Source of the DNA: Fluviibacter phosphoraccumulans
GTDB taxonomy: Bacteria; Pseudomonadota; Gammaproteobacteria; Burkholderiales; Rhodocyclaceae
Assembly (NCBI RefSeq): GCF_016110345.1
Contig: NZ_AP019011.1
Location: 1,426,001-1,490,000 of the forward strand
Direction of reading: 5' to 3'
DNA length: 64,000 nucleotides
Positions 14,181 through 22,241 of this stretch are shown piece after piece (position 1 is the first letter of the stretch; every line of letters begins with the position of its first letter). Under the pieces are notes generated by a model that worked only from the letters and a program-made list of their open reading frames with translations, was not told where the DNA came from and made no database searches. The position numbers and the translations under genes were made by a program.

Positions 14181-15875
14181 TTAGCCCTGCTGGTTCATCT
14201 TGGCTTTCAACAGCGCGCCCAGGTTGGTCGTGCCGGTGGCAGCCGAGCTGTCCGAGGAGAGCTTCTGCATCGCTTCGTGCTGTTCAGCCTGGTCCTTGGC
14301 CTTGATCGACAGATTGATCGAACGGGTCTTGCGATCCACGTTGGTGATCATCGTTTCGAGCTCTTCGCCAACCTTAACGTGTTGGGTCAGATCATCGATG
14401 CGATCACGCGAGAACTCAGATGCGCGCAGGTAACCTTCGATGTCGTCAGCCAGTTGAATTACAGCGCCACGAGCGTCAACGCTCTTAACGGTGCCGTTCA
14501 CCAGGCTGTTCTTGTCGTTCATAGCAACGAAGGACGTGAACGGGTCTCCATCCATCTGCTTCATACCCAGAGAGATGCGCTCCTTGTCGATGTCGATGGC
14601 CAGAACGATAGCTTCAACTTCGTCACCCTTCTTGAAGTTGCGGATGGCTTCTTCGCCAGCAACGTTCCACGACAGATCCGACAGGTGGACCAGACCATCG
14701 ATACCACCGTCCAGACCAATGAAGATACCGAAGTCGGTGATCGACTTGATAGCGCCCTTGATCTTGTCACCCTTCTTGAAGTTCAGGCCGAAATCCTGCC
14801 ATGGGTTCGACTGGCACTGCTTCATGCCCAACGAAATACGGCGGCGATCTTCGTCGATCTCAAGGATCATGACTTCAACTTCGTCACCCAGCTGAACAAC
14901 CTTCGATGGGTGAATGTTCTTGTTGGTCCAGTCCATTTCAGACACGTGAACCAGGCCTTCGATACCTTGTTCGATTTCAACGAAAGCACCGTAGTCGGTC
15001 AGGTTGGTAACCTTGCCGAACAGACGGGTCTGTGCCGGGTAACGGCGTGCAATACCCACCCATGGATCATCGCCCAGTTGCTTGAGACCCAGCGATACAC
15101 GGTTCTTTTCGGTATCGAACTTGAGGACCTTGGCAGTCACTTCGTCGCCCACGGCCAGCACTTCGGACGGGTGACGAACACGGCGCCAGGCCAGATCGGT
15201 AATGTGCAGCAGGCCATCGATACCGCCGAGGTCAACGAAGGCACCGTAGTCAGTGATGTTCTTGACGACGCCCTTGATAACAGCACCCTCTTGCAGGGTT
15301 TCAAGCAGCTTCTGACGATCTTCGCCCATGTTCTCTTCAAGAACAGCACGACGCGACAGCACAACGTTGTTACGCTTGCGATCGAGCTTGATGACCTTGA
15401 ACTCCATGGTCTTGCCTTCGAACGGCGTGGTGTCCTTAACTGGACGGGTGTCGACCAGCGAACCCGGCAGGAAGGCGCGAACGCTGTTCACCATAACCGT
15501 CAGACCACCCTTCACCTTGCCGGTGATGGCACCGGTAACCAGCGAGCCGTCGTTCAGAGCAGCTTCCAGCGAGTTCCAGGCAGCGATACGTTTTGCGCGG
15601 TCACGCGACAGACGGGTTTCACCGAAACCGTCTTCGAGCGATTCAATGGCAACCTGGACGAAATCGCCAACGGCAACTTCCAGTTCGCCCTGATCGTTCA
15701 GGAATTCGTGTACGGGGACATAGCTTTCGGACTTGAGTCCGGCATTAACGACCACAAAATTCTGGTCCATGCGCACCACTTCAGCAGTGATGACTTCACC
15801 TTGGCGCATATCCTGGCGTGCAAGGCTTTCTTCAAATAAGGCGGCAAAACTTTCGAACGTATCGGCTTGAGACAT
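14181..15875 (-). CDS. rpsA: 30S ribosomal protein S1
   Basis: S1 binds mRNA and brings it to the 30S subunit. The 564 residues hold six S1-type OB folds, easily counted by repeats of ITDYGAFVDLGG, LTDYGAFVEIEQG, ITDFGIFIGLDGG and similar strands, with GLVHVSEMDW and GLVHLSDLSW. The start is set at ATG 15875 (MSQADTFESFAALFEESLAR), with AGGA about 11 bases upstream; the longer frame upstream is not conserved in type. The length is close to E. coli S1 (557). The adjacent 140 bases (15876-16015) carry its promoter region but no gene. Confidence 0.97.
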   Translation of the reverse strand: MSQADTFESFAALFEESLARQDMRQGEVITAEVVRMDQNFVVVNAGLKSESYVPVHEFLNDQGELEVAVGDFVQVAIESLEDGFGETRLSRDRAKRIAAWNSLEAALNDGSLVTGAITGKVKGGLTVMVNSVRAFLPGSLVDTRPVKDTTPFEGKTMEFKVIKLDRKRNNVVLSRRAVLEENMGEDRQKLLETLQEGAVIKGVVKNITDYGAFVDLGGIDGLLHITDLAWRRVRHPSEVLAVGDEVTAKVLKFDTEKNRVSLGLKQLGDDPWVGIARRYPAQTRLFGKVTNLTDYGAFVEIEQGIEGLVHVSEMDWTNKNIHPSKVVQLGDEVEVMILEIDEDRRRISLGMKQCQSNPWQDFGLNFKKGDKIKGAIKSITDFGIFIGLDGGIDGLVHLSDLSWNVAGEEAIRNFKKGDEVEAIVLAIDIDKERISLGMKQMDGDPFTSFVAMNDKNSLVNGTVKSVDARGAVIQLADDIEGYLRASEFSRDRIDDLTQHVKVGEELETMITNVDRKTRSINLSIKAKDQAEQHEAMQKLSSDSSAATGTTNLGALLKAKMNQQG

Positions 15876-16015
15876 GAGAGTGGTATTTCCTGACAAGAAC
15901 AGCACCGTTGGCAAATAGCCCCAGGCAACTGATCAGCTTGTTAAGGTTAAAAAAATAAGCAAAAAAGCTGACCTAGGCACCAGAAAGGCACCGGGACAAC
16001 CCGTTTACCGTTGGG

Positions 16016-17974
16016 TTAAGACGCCTTGTTTCCAGACCAGTCCAGCACCTGATTGACCGCTTGTACGATCGTCAGATGGGATGTTTCCAGAAGCTTGGCA
16101 TCCGCTTCTTGCCTGAGTGGTGCCACAGAACGCGCCGCATCGCGGGCATCCCGATCCTCCAAATCCTGCAGAATGTCTTGCAGTTTAGCGGAAAAACCTT
16201 TTTCCATCAACTGCTTGTAGCGTCGCTCGGCCCTGACCGCCGCACTGGCTGTGAGAAAAACCTTGGTCGTTGCGTCGGGAAAGACCACCGACCCCATATC
16301 GCGGCCATCCGCCACCAAGCCAGGCGCCTGACGAAACGCCCGCTGACGCAGCAGCAAGGCTTCACGCACGGCAGGCAAGGCACCCACCGTCGAAGCGCCA
16401 ATGCCCATTTCTTCGGTACGCATCTGATCATCCACCGCTTCATCACCCAGGAAGGTCAACCCACCGGCAAAATGCACCGGCAGATGGGCGGCAATATGGG
16501 CCACCGCGGCTTCATCGTGCCAATCCACACCCGCTTTACGGGCAGCCAGCGCGGTTAAACGGTACAACGCACCCGAATCCAGATAGTGCCAACCCAGTGC
16601 CTCAGCCACGCGTTGCGTGACCGTGCCTTTGCCCGAAGCGGAAGGGCCATCAATGGCAATCACTGGCACAGCGGTGGTGACTTCGGCAAAGCGTTCGAAA
16701 TAATCCGGGAAGGTTTTGGCCGTGCAGCCCGGATCCAGAATACGCAGCGGTGTGGCCAGCGTCATGAGCGAGAAGCACATGGCAATGCGGTGATCGTCAT
16801 AGGTTTCGATCTCGGCGCAATGCAATTCATCTAGGTTCGCCGGCGGGTACACAGTGAGTGTATCGGTGGTCGTTTCGACCGTGCCACCTAGCTTGCGCAA
16901 CTCGTTGGCCATGGCGTCAATGCGGTCTGTTTCCTTCACGCGCCAGCTGGCAATGCCCGTCAATTTGGTCGGGCCTTTGGCAAATACCGCCACTGGCACC
17001 AGCGTCATCGCCGCATCGGGAATGGCCAGACAATCCTGTTCAATGCCTTTCAAGCTGCCGTTAAGCGGTGGCGCTGCTTCGATCCAGTTCGGGCCCATGG
17101 TAATGCGGGCACCCATCGCGGCCAGCGCGTCGGCAAAACGGATATCGCCCTGAACCGAATCGGCACCTACCCCTTCTACACGCACCGGACCGCCGGCAAT
17201 GGCGCCCAAGCCGAGGAAGTACGAGGCGGATGAGGCATCCCCCTCCACGTAAATGACACCGGGCGATTTATAACGCGACCCAGCCTGCACCGTAAACTTC
17301 TGCCAACCCTCACGCGCCACATCCACACCAAAGCGGCGCATCGTGGCCAAGGTGATCTCGATATAAGGCTTGGAGATCAGTTCACCCACCACTTCCACGG
17401 TGACGGTACGATCCAGCAAGGGCAGCGCCATCAAGAGCCCGGTCAGGAACTGGCTCGACACATTGCCCTTCACCGGCACGGTGGCAGCCGTGGCATTCAA
17501 GGCAGCAGGACGAATCTGTAGCGGTGGGTAGCCTTCATTCGCCAGACACGCAATGTCTGCACCCAGGTGACGTAGCGCATCAACCAGATCGCCGATCGGA
17601 CGCTCGTGCATGCGCGGTACGCCGGATAAATGATACGCACCGCCCGCGAGCGCCAGCGCTGCGGTTAAAGGCCGAAAGGCCGTACCGGCATTCCCGAGAA
17701 ATAACTGCGCTTCTTTAACCGGAATCTTGCCGCCGCAGCCATGCACCGTAATAGCGCCCTCGCCTGCCGGCGTGACACGAATGCCTAACTGGGCCAATGC
17801 CTCAAGCATACGATCCGTGTCATCAGACTTCAGCAGATCACGGACTTCGGTTTCACCTTCCGCCAATGCCGCCAGCAACAGAATGCGATTAGACAGGCTT
17901 TTGGAACCCGGCAAACGCACGGTACCGCCCGCCGACAGAATGGCCGGCAGATCGAGGAAAGGCAAATGATTCAT
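16016..17974 (-). CDS. aroA/cmk: Fused EPSP synthase and cytidylate kinase
   Basis: One 652-residue protein carries two enzymes that are usually separate genes. Residues 1-425 are 3-phosphoshikimate 1-carboxyvinyltransferase (shikimate pathway): PGSKSLSNRILLLAALAEG, LGNAGTAFRPLTAAL and KETDRIDAMANELRKLG are its signatures. Residues about 430-652 are CMP kinase: VIAIDGPSASGKGTVTQRVA is the P-loop, then DSGALYRLTALAA and VADGRDMGSVVFPDA. Neither part is truncated. The two genes are neighbours in many betaproteobacteria, and fusions are known in some. The ATG overlaps the tyrA stop by one base. Confidence 0.95.
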   Translation of the reverse strand: MNHLPFLDLPAILSAGGTVRLPGSKSLSNRILLLAALAEGETEVRDLLKSDDTDRMLEALAQLGIRVTPAGEGAITVHGCGGKIPVKEAQLFLGNAGTAFRPLTAALALAGGAYHLSGVPRMHERPIGDLVDALRHLGADIACLANEGYPPLQIRPAALNATAATVPVKGNVSSQFLTGLLMALPLLDRTVTVEVVGELISKPYIEITLATMRRFGVDVAREGWQKFTVQAGSRYKSPGVIYVEGDASSASYFLGLGAIAGGPVRVEGVGADSVQGDIRFADALAAMGARITMGPNWIEAAPPLNGSLKGIEQDCLAIPDAAMTLVPVAVFAKGPTKLTGIASWRVKETDRIDAMANELRKLGGTVETTTDTLTVYPPANLDELHCAEIETYDDHRIAMCFSLMTLATPLRILDPGCTAKTFPDYFERFAEVTTAVPVIAIDGPSASGKGTVTQRVAEALGWHYLDSGALYRLTALAARKAGVDWHDEAAVAHIAAHLPVHFAGGLTFLGDEAVDDQMRTEEMGIGASTVGALPAVREALLLRQRAFRQAPGLVADGRDMGSVVFPDATTKVFLTASAAVRAERRYKQLMEKGFSAKLQDILQDLEDRDARDAARSVAPLRQEADAKLLETSHLTIVQAVNQVLDWSGNKAS

Positions 17975-18834
17975 TAGTGAGACCAGTTCTGACGCGCATC
18001 CCGCGCGTTGGCATAAATAGAGGCAAGCGCTTCGCCATCGCTATTGACCAGCGCCTGACGAATGCGCATCAGCGCAGTGCCATATCGGTCCAGCTCGGCC
18101 AGCAGCGCCGTACGATTGGCGAGCGAAATATCGCGCCACATTTCCGGGTGGCTCGCGGCAATACGGGTGAAGTCCCGGAAGCCCGCAGCAGCATAATCAA
18201 ACAATTGATCGGCATTCGGGCGACGGGCAAATTCATCGACCAGCGCATAGGCCAGCAAATGCGGCAAATGGCTCACCGCGGCAAAAACACGGTCATGCGT
18301 CTCGGCATCCAGAATACGCACATCGGCACCGCACTGCTCCCAGGCGCGTTTTACCTTTTCAATATCTTCTACCGCGTTTTCCAGCAGCGGCGTCAGCACC
18401 ACTTTGCGGCCCTGATAAAGATCGGCTCTGGAAGCAGCAGCCCCGCTGGTTTCTGCGCCGGCAATCGGATGCCCCGGCACAAACTGACCGATCTTGTCGC
18501 CAAAGGCAGCGCGTGCGGCTTCAACCACATCACCCTTCGTGCTACCCGCATCCGTCACAATCGTGTGCGCACCCAGGTAGGGAGCAATACGCTGAAAAAT
18601 CTCCGGCATCTGCCCGACCGGTGTGGCCACCAGGATCAGATCGGCTTCGCGTACATCGGCACCGGGGTTAATACCGACTTCATCGATGATGCCGAGGTCA
18701 TACGCGGCCTTCAGGCTTTTAGGCGTACGACCAAAACCGATAATCTCATCGGCCGCCTTAGCGGCTTTAAGGCCGCGGGCAAACGATGCGCCGATCAGCC
18801 CAACACCGAATATCAGAACTTTGCCGAAGTGCAT
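17974..18834 (-). CDS. tyrA: Prephenate dehydrogenase
   Basis: TyrA oxidatively decarboxylates prephenate to 4-hydroxyphenylpyruvate for tyrosine. The dinucleotide motif GVGLIGASFARGLK lies at residues 11-24, ATPVGQMPEIF near 70, TDAGSTKGDVV near 95 and PGHPIAGAETSGA near 120 with the catalytic histidine. The 286 residues contain only the dehydrogenase, with no chorismate mutase or ACT domain. It lies between hisC (22 bases) and aroA (overlap), all on one strand. Confidence 0.93.
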   Translation of the reverse strand: MHFGKVLIFGVGLIGASFARGLKAAKAADEIIGFGRTPKSLKAAYDLGIIDEVGINPGADVREADLILVATPVGQMPEIFQRIAPYLGAHTIVTDAGSTKGDVVEAARAAFGDKIGQFVPGHPIAGAETSGAAASRADLYQGRKVVLTPLLENAVEDIEKVKRAWEQCGADVRILDAETHDRVFAAVSHLPHLLAYALVDEFARRPNADQLFDYAAAGFRDFTRIAASHPEMWRDISLANRTALLAELDRYGTALMRIRQALVNSDGEALASIYANARDARQNWSH

Positions 18835-18856
18835 TGAGATGCTCTCTTAAGCGTAT

Positions 18857-19948
18857 TTATTTAATGGCGGTAGCGAGTGCTTCAAGGAAGCGGGCATTCT
18901 CGGCTTGCGTACCAATCGTCACACGCAGCCAATCGTGCATGGCATATCCGGCCAGTGGGCGCACAATCACCCCCTGCTTGAGCAGACGCTGGTTCACTCC
19001 AGCGGCATCAGCCACGTGGAAGGTAGCAAAATTAGCGTGCGACGGCAGATACTTCAGACCCAACGCATCCAGCCCGGCGTTAATCTGCTGCATACCCGCC
19101 TGGTTGAGTTCAAAGCTTTGCGCCAGAAACTCAGCATCTTCCAGCGCTGCAATCGCGCCCGCCAACGCCAGGTTGTTGCAGTTGAATGGCTGACGCACAC
19201 GGTTCATCAAATCAGCCACGGCCGCACTGGTCAAGGCATAACCGATACGCAAACCGGCCATACCGTAGATCTTGGAGAAAGTACGCGTGATCACCAGGTG
19301 ATCAAATTCCTTGAGCCATTCGGTGGTATCGACACGATGCGCCGGTGCCAGATATTCGTTATAGGCTTCATCCAGCACCACGATCACATCGCGCGGCAAA
19401 CTGGCAATAAAGGCCTTGAGTTCATCGTAGGGCAAAAAAGTGCCCGTTGGATTGTTCGGGTTAGCGATCCAGACAATGCGCGTGTCATCACGCACAGCCG
19501 CACGCATCGCCGGCAGATCGTGCGCAAAGTCTTTGGCCGCGGCAGCAATGCACTCACCGCCGACGCCCATGGTGGCGAGTGGGTACACCGCAAACGCATG
19601 TGCCGAAAAAACGGCCGAACGGCCCGGCGCCAGAAACACCTGGGCAATCAGTTCCAGCACATCATTGGAACCGTTACCCAGAACGATCTGGTTGGCATCA
19701 ACGCCATTATGTTTAGCCAGTGCTGCCTTGAGTTCAAAGTCATCCGGGTACCGCGCCAGGCCATCAATAGCCTCCTGAATGGCCGCCCGCGCTTTAGGGC
19801 TCATGCCCAGCGGGTTTTCATTCGAGGCCAGCTTGATGATGGATTCAACCGGCAAACCCAGCTCACGTGCCACCTCGGTAATCGGCTTACCGGGTTGATA
19901 CGGTGCAATTTTCTTGATATTCGATAAGGCGTGGTCGAGCAGGCTCAT
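18857..19948 (-). CDS. hisC: Histidinol-phosphate aminotransferase
   Basis: HisC transfers an amino group to imidazole acetol phosphate in histidine synthesis; copies inside the aroA-tyrA cluster often also serve aromatic amino acids. The PLP lysine lies in TRTFSKIYGMAGLRIGYAL (about residue 227), LASNENPLGMSPKA is the N-terminal signature, and WIANPNNPTGTF and LDEAYNEY bind cofactor. The start is ATG 19948 (MSLLDHALSN); the three codons before it begin with TTG. The length of 363 is normal. Confidence 0.93.
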   Translation of the reverse strand: MSLLDHALSNIKKIAPYQPGKPITEVARELGLPVESIIKLASNENPLGMSPKARAAIQEAIDGLARYPDDFELKAALAKHNGVDANQIVLGNGSNDVLELIAQVFLAPGRSAVFSAHAFAVYPLATMGVGGECIAAAAKDFAHDLPAMRAAVRDDTRIVWIANPNNPTGTFLPYDELKAFIASLPRDVIVVLDEAYNEYLAPAHRVDTTEWLKEFDHLVITRTFSKIYGMAGLRIGYALTSAAVADLMNRVRQPFNCNNLALAGAIAALEDAEFLAQSFELNQAGMQQINAGLDALGLKYLPSHANFATFHVADAAGVNQRLLKQGVIVRPLAGYAMHDWLRVTIGTQAENARFLEALATAIK

Positions 19949-19975
19949 GACGTGCAATCGGTTAAGTGGTTTGAA

Positions 19976-21085
19976 CTAGTAGACAGCAATCGGATAAGAA
20001 CCCAACACCTTGAGGTAAGCCGCTTCCGCTGCCAGCTTATCCAACGCACTCTTTACCGGTTCCGCATCAGCATGGCCTTCGATATCGACAAAGAATACGT
20101 ATTCCCACAGCGCATGACGCGCGGGACGCGACTCGAGTCGGGTCATCGACACCCCGGCCTGTGCTAACGGTGACAGCAGCGATTGCAATGCGCCCGTGCG
20201 ATTCGGCGTCGACAGAATCAACGAGGTTTTATCCTGCCCCGACACACCGGCGGCAAAGCGCCCCAGCACCAGGAAACGCGTGGTGTTATTGGGTTCGTCT
20301 TCGATATTACTGGCCAGATGCGGTAACTGATAACGCTCAGCCGCTGCTTCACCGGCAATGGCGGCAATACTGGGATCTTCAGCCGCACGGCGTGCCGCTT
20401 CGGCATTACTGGCCACGGGAATACGCGGCACGTCCGGCAGATTACGGTTAAGCCATTCATGACACTGCGCCAGTGACTGCGCATGCGACAACACCTGCTT
20501 AATTTCACCCAAATCTGAAGCACGGGTCAGTAAGTTCTGGTGAATGCGCACAACGACTTCACCACAGATCTTGAGCGAGGTACCTAGCAACAAATCCAGT
20601 GTGCGGCCAATGGCCCCTTCGGTCGAGTTCTCCACCGGCACTACCGCGTAATCGGCATGACCGGCTTCGACTTCGCGGAACACATCGTCAATCGATGCTT
20701 GCGGCAACAGACGCGCCGCATGACCAAACTGCTTAACCGCTGCAGACTCCGAGAAAGTCCCAAGCGGGCCAAGGAACGCCACACCAATCGGCTGCTCTAA
20801 GGCCAGACAGGCCGACATCACCTCACGGAACAGGCGGGTAATCGTCTCATCGGCCAGAGGCCCTTGATTCAGATCCTGCAAACGACGCAGCACCTGCGCT
20901 TCGCGTTCCGGGCGATAAATAAAACCATCATCACCAAAGCGCGCTTTGATTTCACCGACTTCACGCGCACACTGCGCGCGACGATTCAGCAGTTCCAGGA
21001 GCGTGCCATCAATGCCATCGATCTGCTGACGCACAACGGCCAGCGCTTCCTGGATCGTCTGCCCCGAATTCTTATCTGATGACAT
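19976..21085 (-). CDS. pheA: Chorismate mutase / prephenate dehydratase
   Basis: This bifunctional enzyme turns chorismate into phenylpyruvate. Residues 8-95 are an AroQ chorismate mutase (VRQQIDGIDGTLLELLNRRA), residues about 103-280 are the dehydratase (VAFLGPLGTFSESAAVKQFG, VVPVENSTEGAIGRTLDLLL, NTTRFLVLG) and residues about 290-369 are an ACT domain (LILSTPNRTGALQSLLSPLA, then LESRPARHALWEYVFFVDI) that senses phenylalanine. ATG 21085 is preferred over GTG 21088 because AAGGAG sits at the right distance. The length is typical. Confidence 0.95.
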   Translation of the reverse strand: MSSDKNSGQTIQEALAVVRQQIDGIDGTLLELLNRRAQCAREVGEIKARFGDDGFIYRPEREAQVLRRLQDLNQGPLADETITRLFREVMSACLALEQPIGVAFLGPLGTFSESAAVKQFGHAARLLPQASIDDVFREVEAGHADYAVVPVENSTEGAIGRTLDLLLGTSLKICGEVVVRIHQNLLTRASDLGEIKQVLSHAQSLAQCHEWLNRNLPDVPRIPVASNAEAARRAAEDPSIAAIAGEAAAERYQLPHLASNIEDEPNNTTRFLVLGRFAAGVSGQDKTSLILSTPNRTGALQSLLSPLAQAGVSMTRLESRPARHALWEYVFFVDIEGHADAEPVKSALDKLAAEAAYLKVLGSYPIAVY

Positions 21086-21122
21086 CACCCTCTCCTTGCT
21101 GACTGCCGGTGAATAAATAAAT

Positions 21123-22223
21123 TTAGCCGTGGCGACGCATGAAGTCGTTCATGAAAGCCACCAGCGCCTGCACGCCTGCCAGCGGCATGGCGTTATAGAT
21201 CGAGGCACGCATACCGCCAACCAGTTTATGGCCCTTCAGCGCCAACAAGCCGGCCTTGTCCGATTCTTCCAGGAAGATCGGGTCCAGCGCTTTGTCTTTG
21301 AGCGTAAACGGTACGTTCATCCACGAACGGCAATCGGTCGCGATGTTGTTCGTATAGAAGCCGCCGCTACCGTCAATGGTTTTGTAGAGCAGTTCAGCTT
21401 TGGCCTCGTTGATCTTGGCAATCGCCGGCAAACCGCCCTGTTTGAGCAGCCACTGGAACACCAGACCCGACATATAGATGCCAAAGGTGGGTGGCGTATT
21501 GAGCATGGAAGTATTTTTTTCCTGCTCGGCATAATCCATGAGTGCCGGTATTGCTTTGGAGGCTTTTCCCAGCAGATCCTTGCGTACGATAACGAGCGTG
21601 ACCCCGGCCGGGCCAATGTTCTTCTGGGCACCGGCGTAGATCAAACCATAGTCGCGCACATTGATCGGGCGCGACAGAATATTGGATGACATATCGGCGA
21701 CAAGCGGCACATCTTTTTGCACCGCACCGCCCAGTTGCTTGAGGTCAAACACCTCAACGCCGCCAATGGTTTCGTTGCTGCAGAAATGCAGATACTTGGC
21801 CTTGGGGTTCAGCGTCATTGTGGCCGGATCAACCAGACGGGTAAAGGCGCTATCGGCACTGCTACCCGCTTCGCGAATCGCATCACCATATAAACGCTGG
21901 CCTGCCTTAACGGCTTTTTCCGACCAGGCACCGGTGGTCAGATAATCGGCCGAACCACCGTCCAGAATATTCATTGGAATCTGCGAGAACTGGAGCGTGG
22001 CACCGCCCTGCAAAAACAGGATGGCATAGTCTTCCGGGATATCCATGAGCTTGCGTAAATCAGCAACGACTTGCTCATAGATACCCGTGTAGATCTTGCC
22101 ACGGTGACTCATTTCCATCACGCCACAACCGGCACCATGCCAGTCGGGTAACTCTTCCCGCACCTGCTCCAGCACAGCCAACGGAATGGTGGCGGGACCT
22201 GCAGCAAAATTCCAATGACGCAT
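21123..22223 (-). CDS. serC: Phosphoserine aminotransferase
   Basis: SerC makes phosphoserine from 3-phosphohydroxypyruvate and also acts in pyridoxine synthesis. The N-terminus WNFAAGPATIPLAVLEQ is the family signature; GLIYAGAQKNIGPAGVTLV near residue 196 holds the PLP lysine, and the end MRASIYNAMPLAGVQALVAF is conserved. The 366 residues are complete. It lies 19 bases downstream of gyrA, the usual betaproteobacterial arrangement gyrA-serC-pheA. Confidence 0.96.
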   Translation of the reverse strand: MRHWNFAAGPATIPLAVLEQVREELPDWHGAGCGVMEMSHRGKIYTGIYEQVVADLRKLMDIPEDYAILFLQGGATLQFSQIPMNILDGGSADYLTTGAWSEKAVKAGQRLYGDAIREAGSSADSAFTRLVDPATMTLNPKAKYLHFCSNETIGGVEVFDLKQLGGAVQKDVPLVADMSSNILSRPINVRDYGLIYAGAQKNIGPAGVTLVIVRKDLLGKASKAIPALMDYAEQEKNTSMLNTPPTFGIYMSGLVFQWLLKQGGLPAIAKINEAKAELLYKTIDGSGGFYTNNIATDCRSWMNVPFTLKDKALDPIFLEESDKAGLLALKGHKLVGGMRASIYNAMPLAGVQALVAFMNDFMRRHG

Positions 22224-22241
22224 CTTTTTTAGTCCGATGGA

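Noticed and set aside
14013..15839. A 608-codon open frame on the plus strand opposite rpsA
   Set aside because: The minus strand encodes ribosomal protein S1 with all motifs; the opposite frame is a by-product of codon bias.
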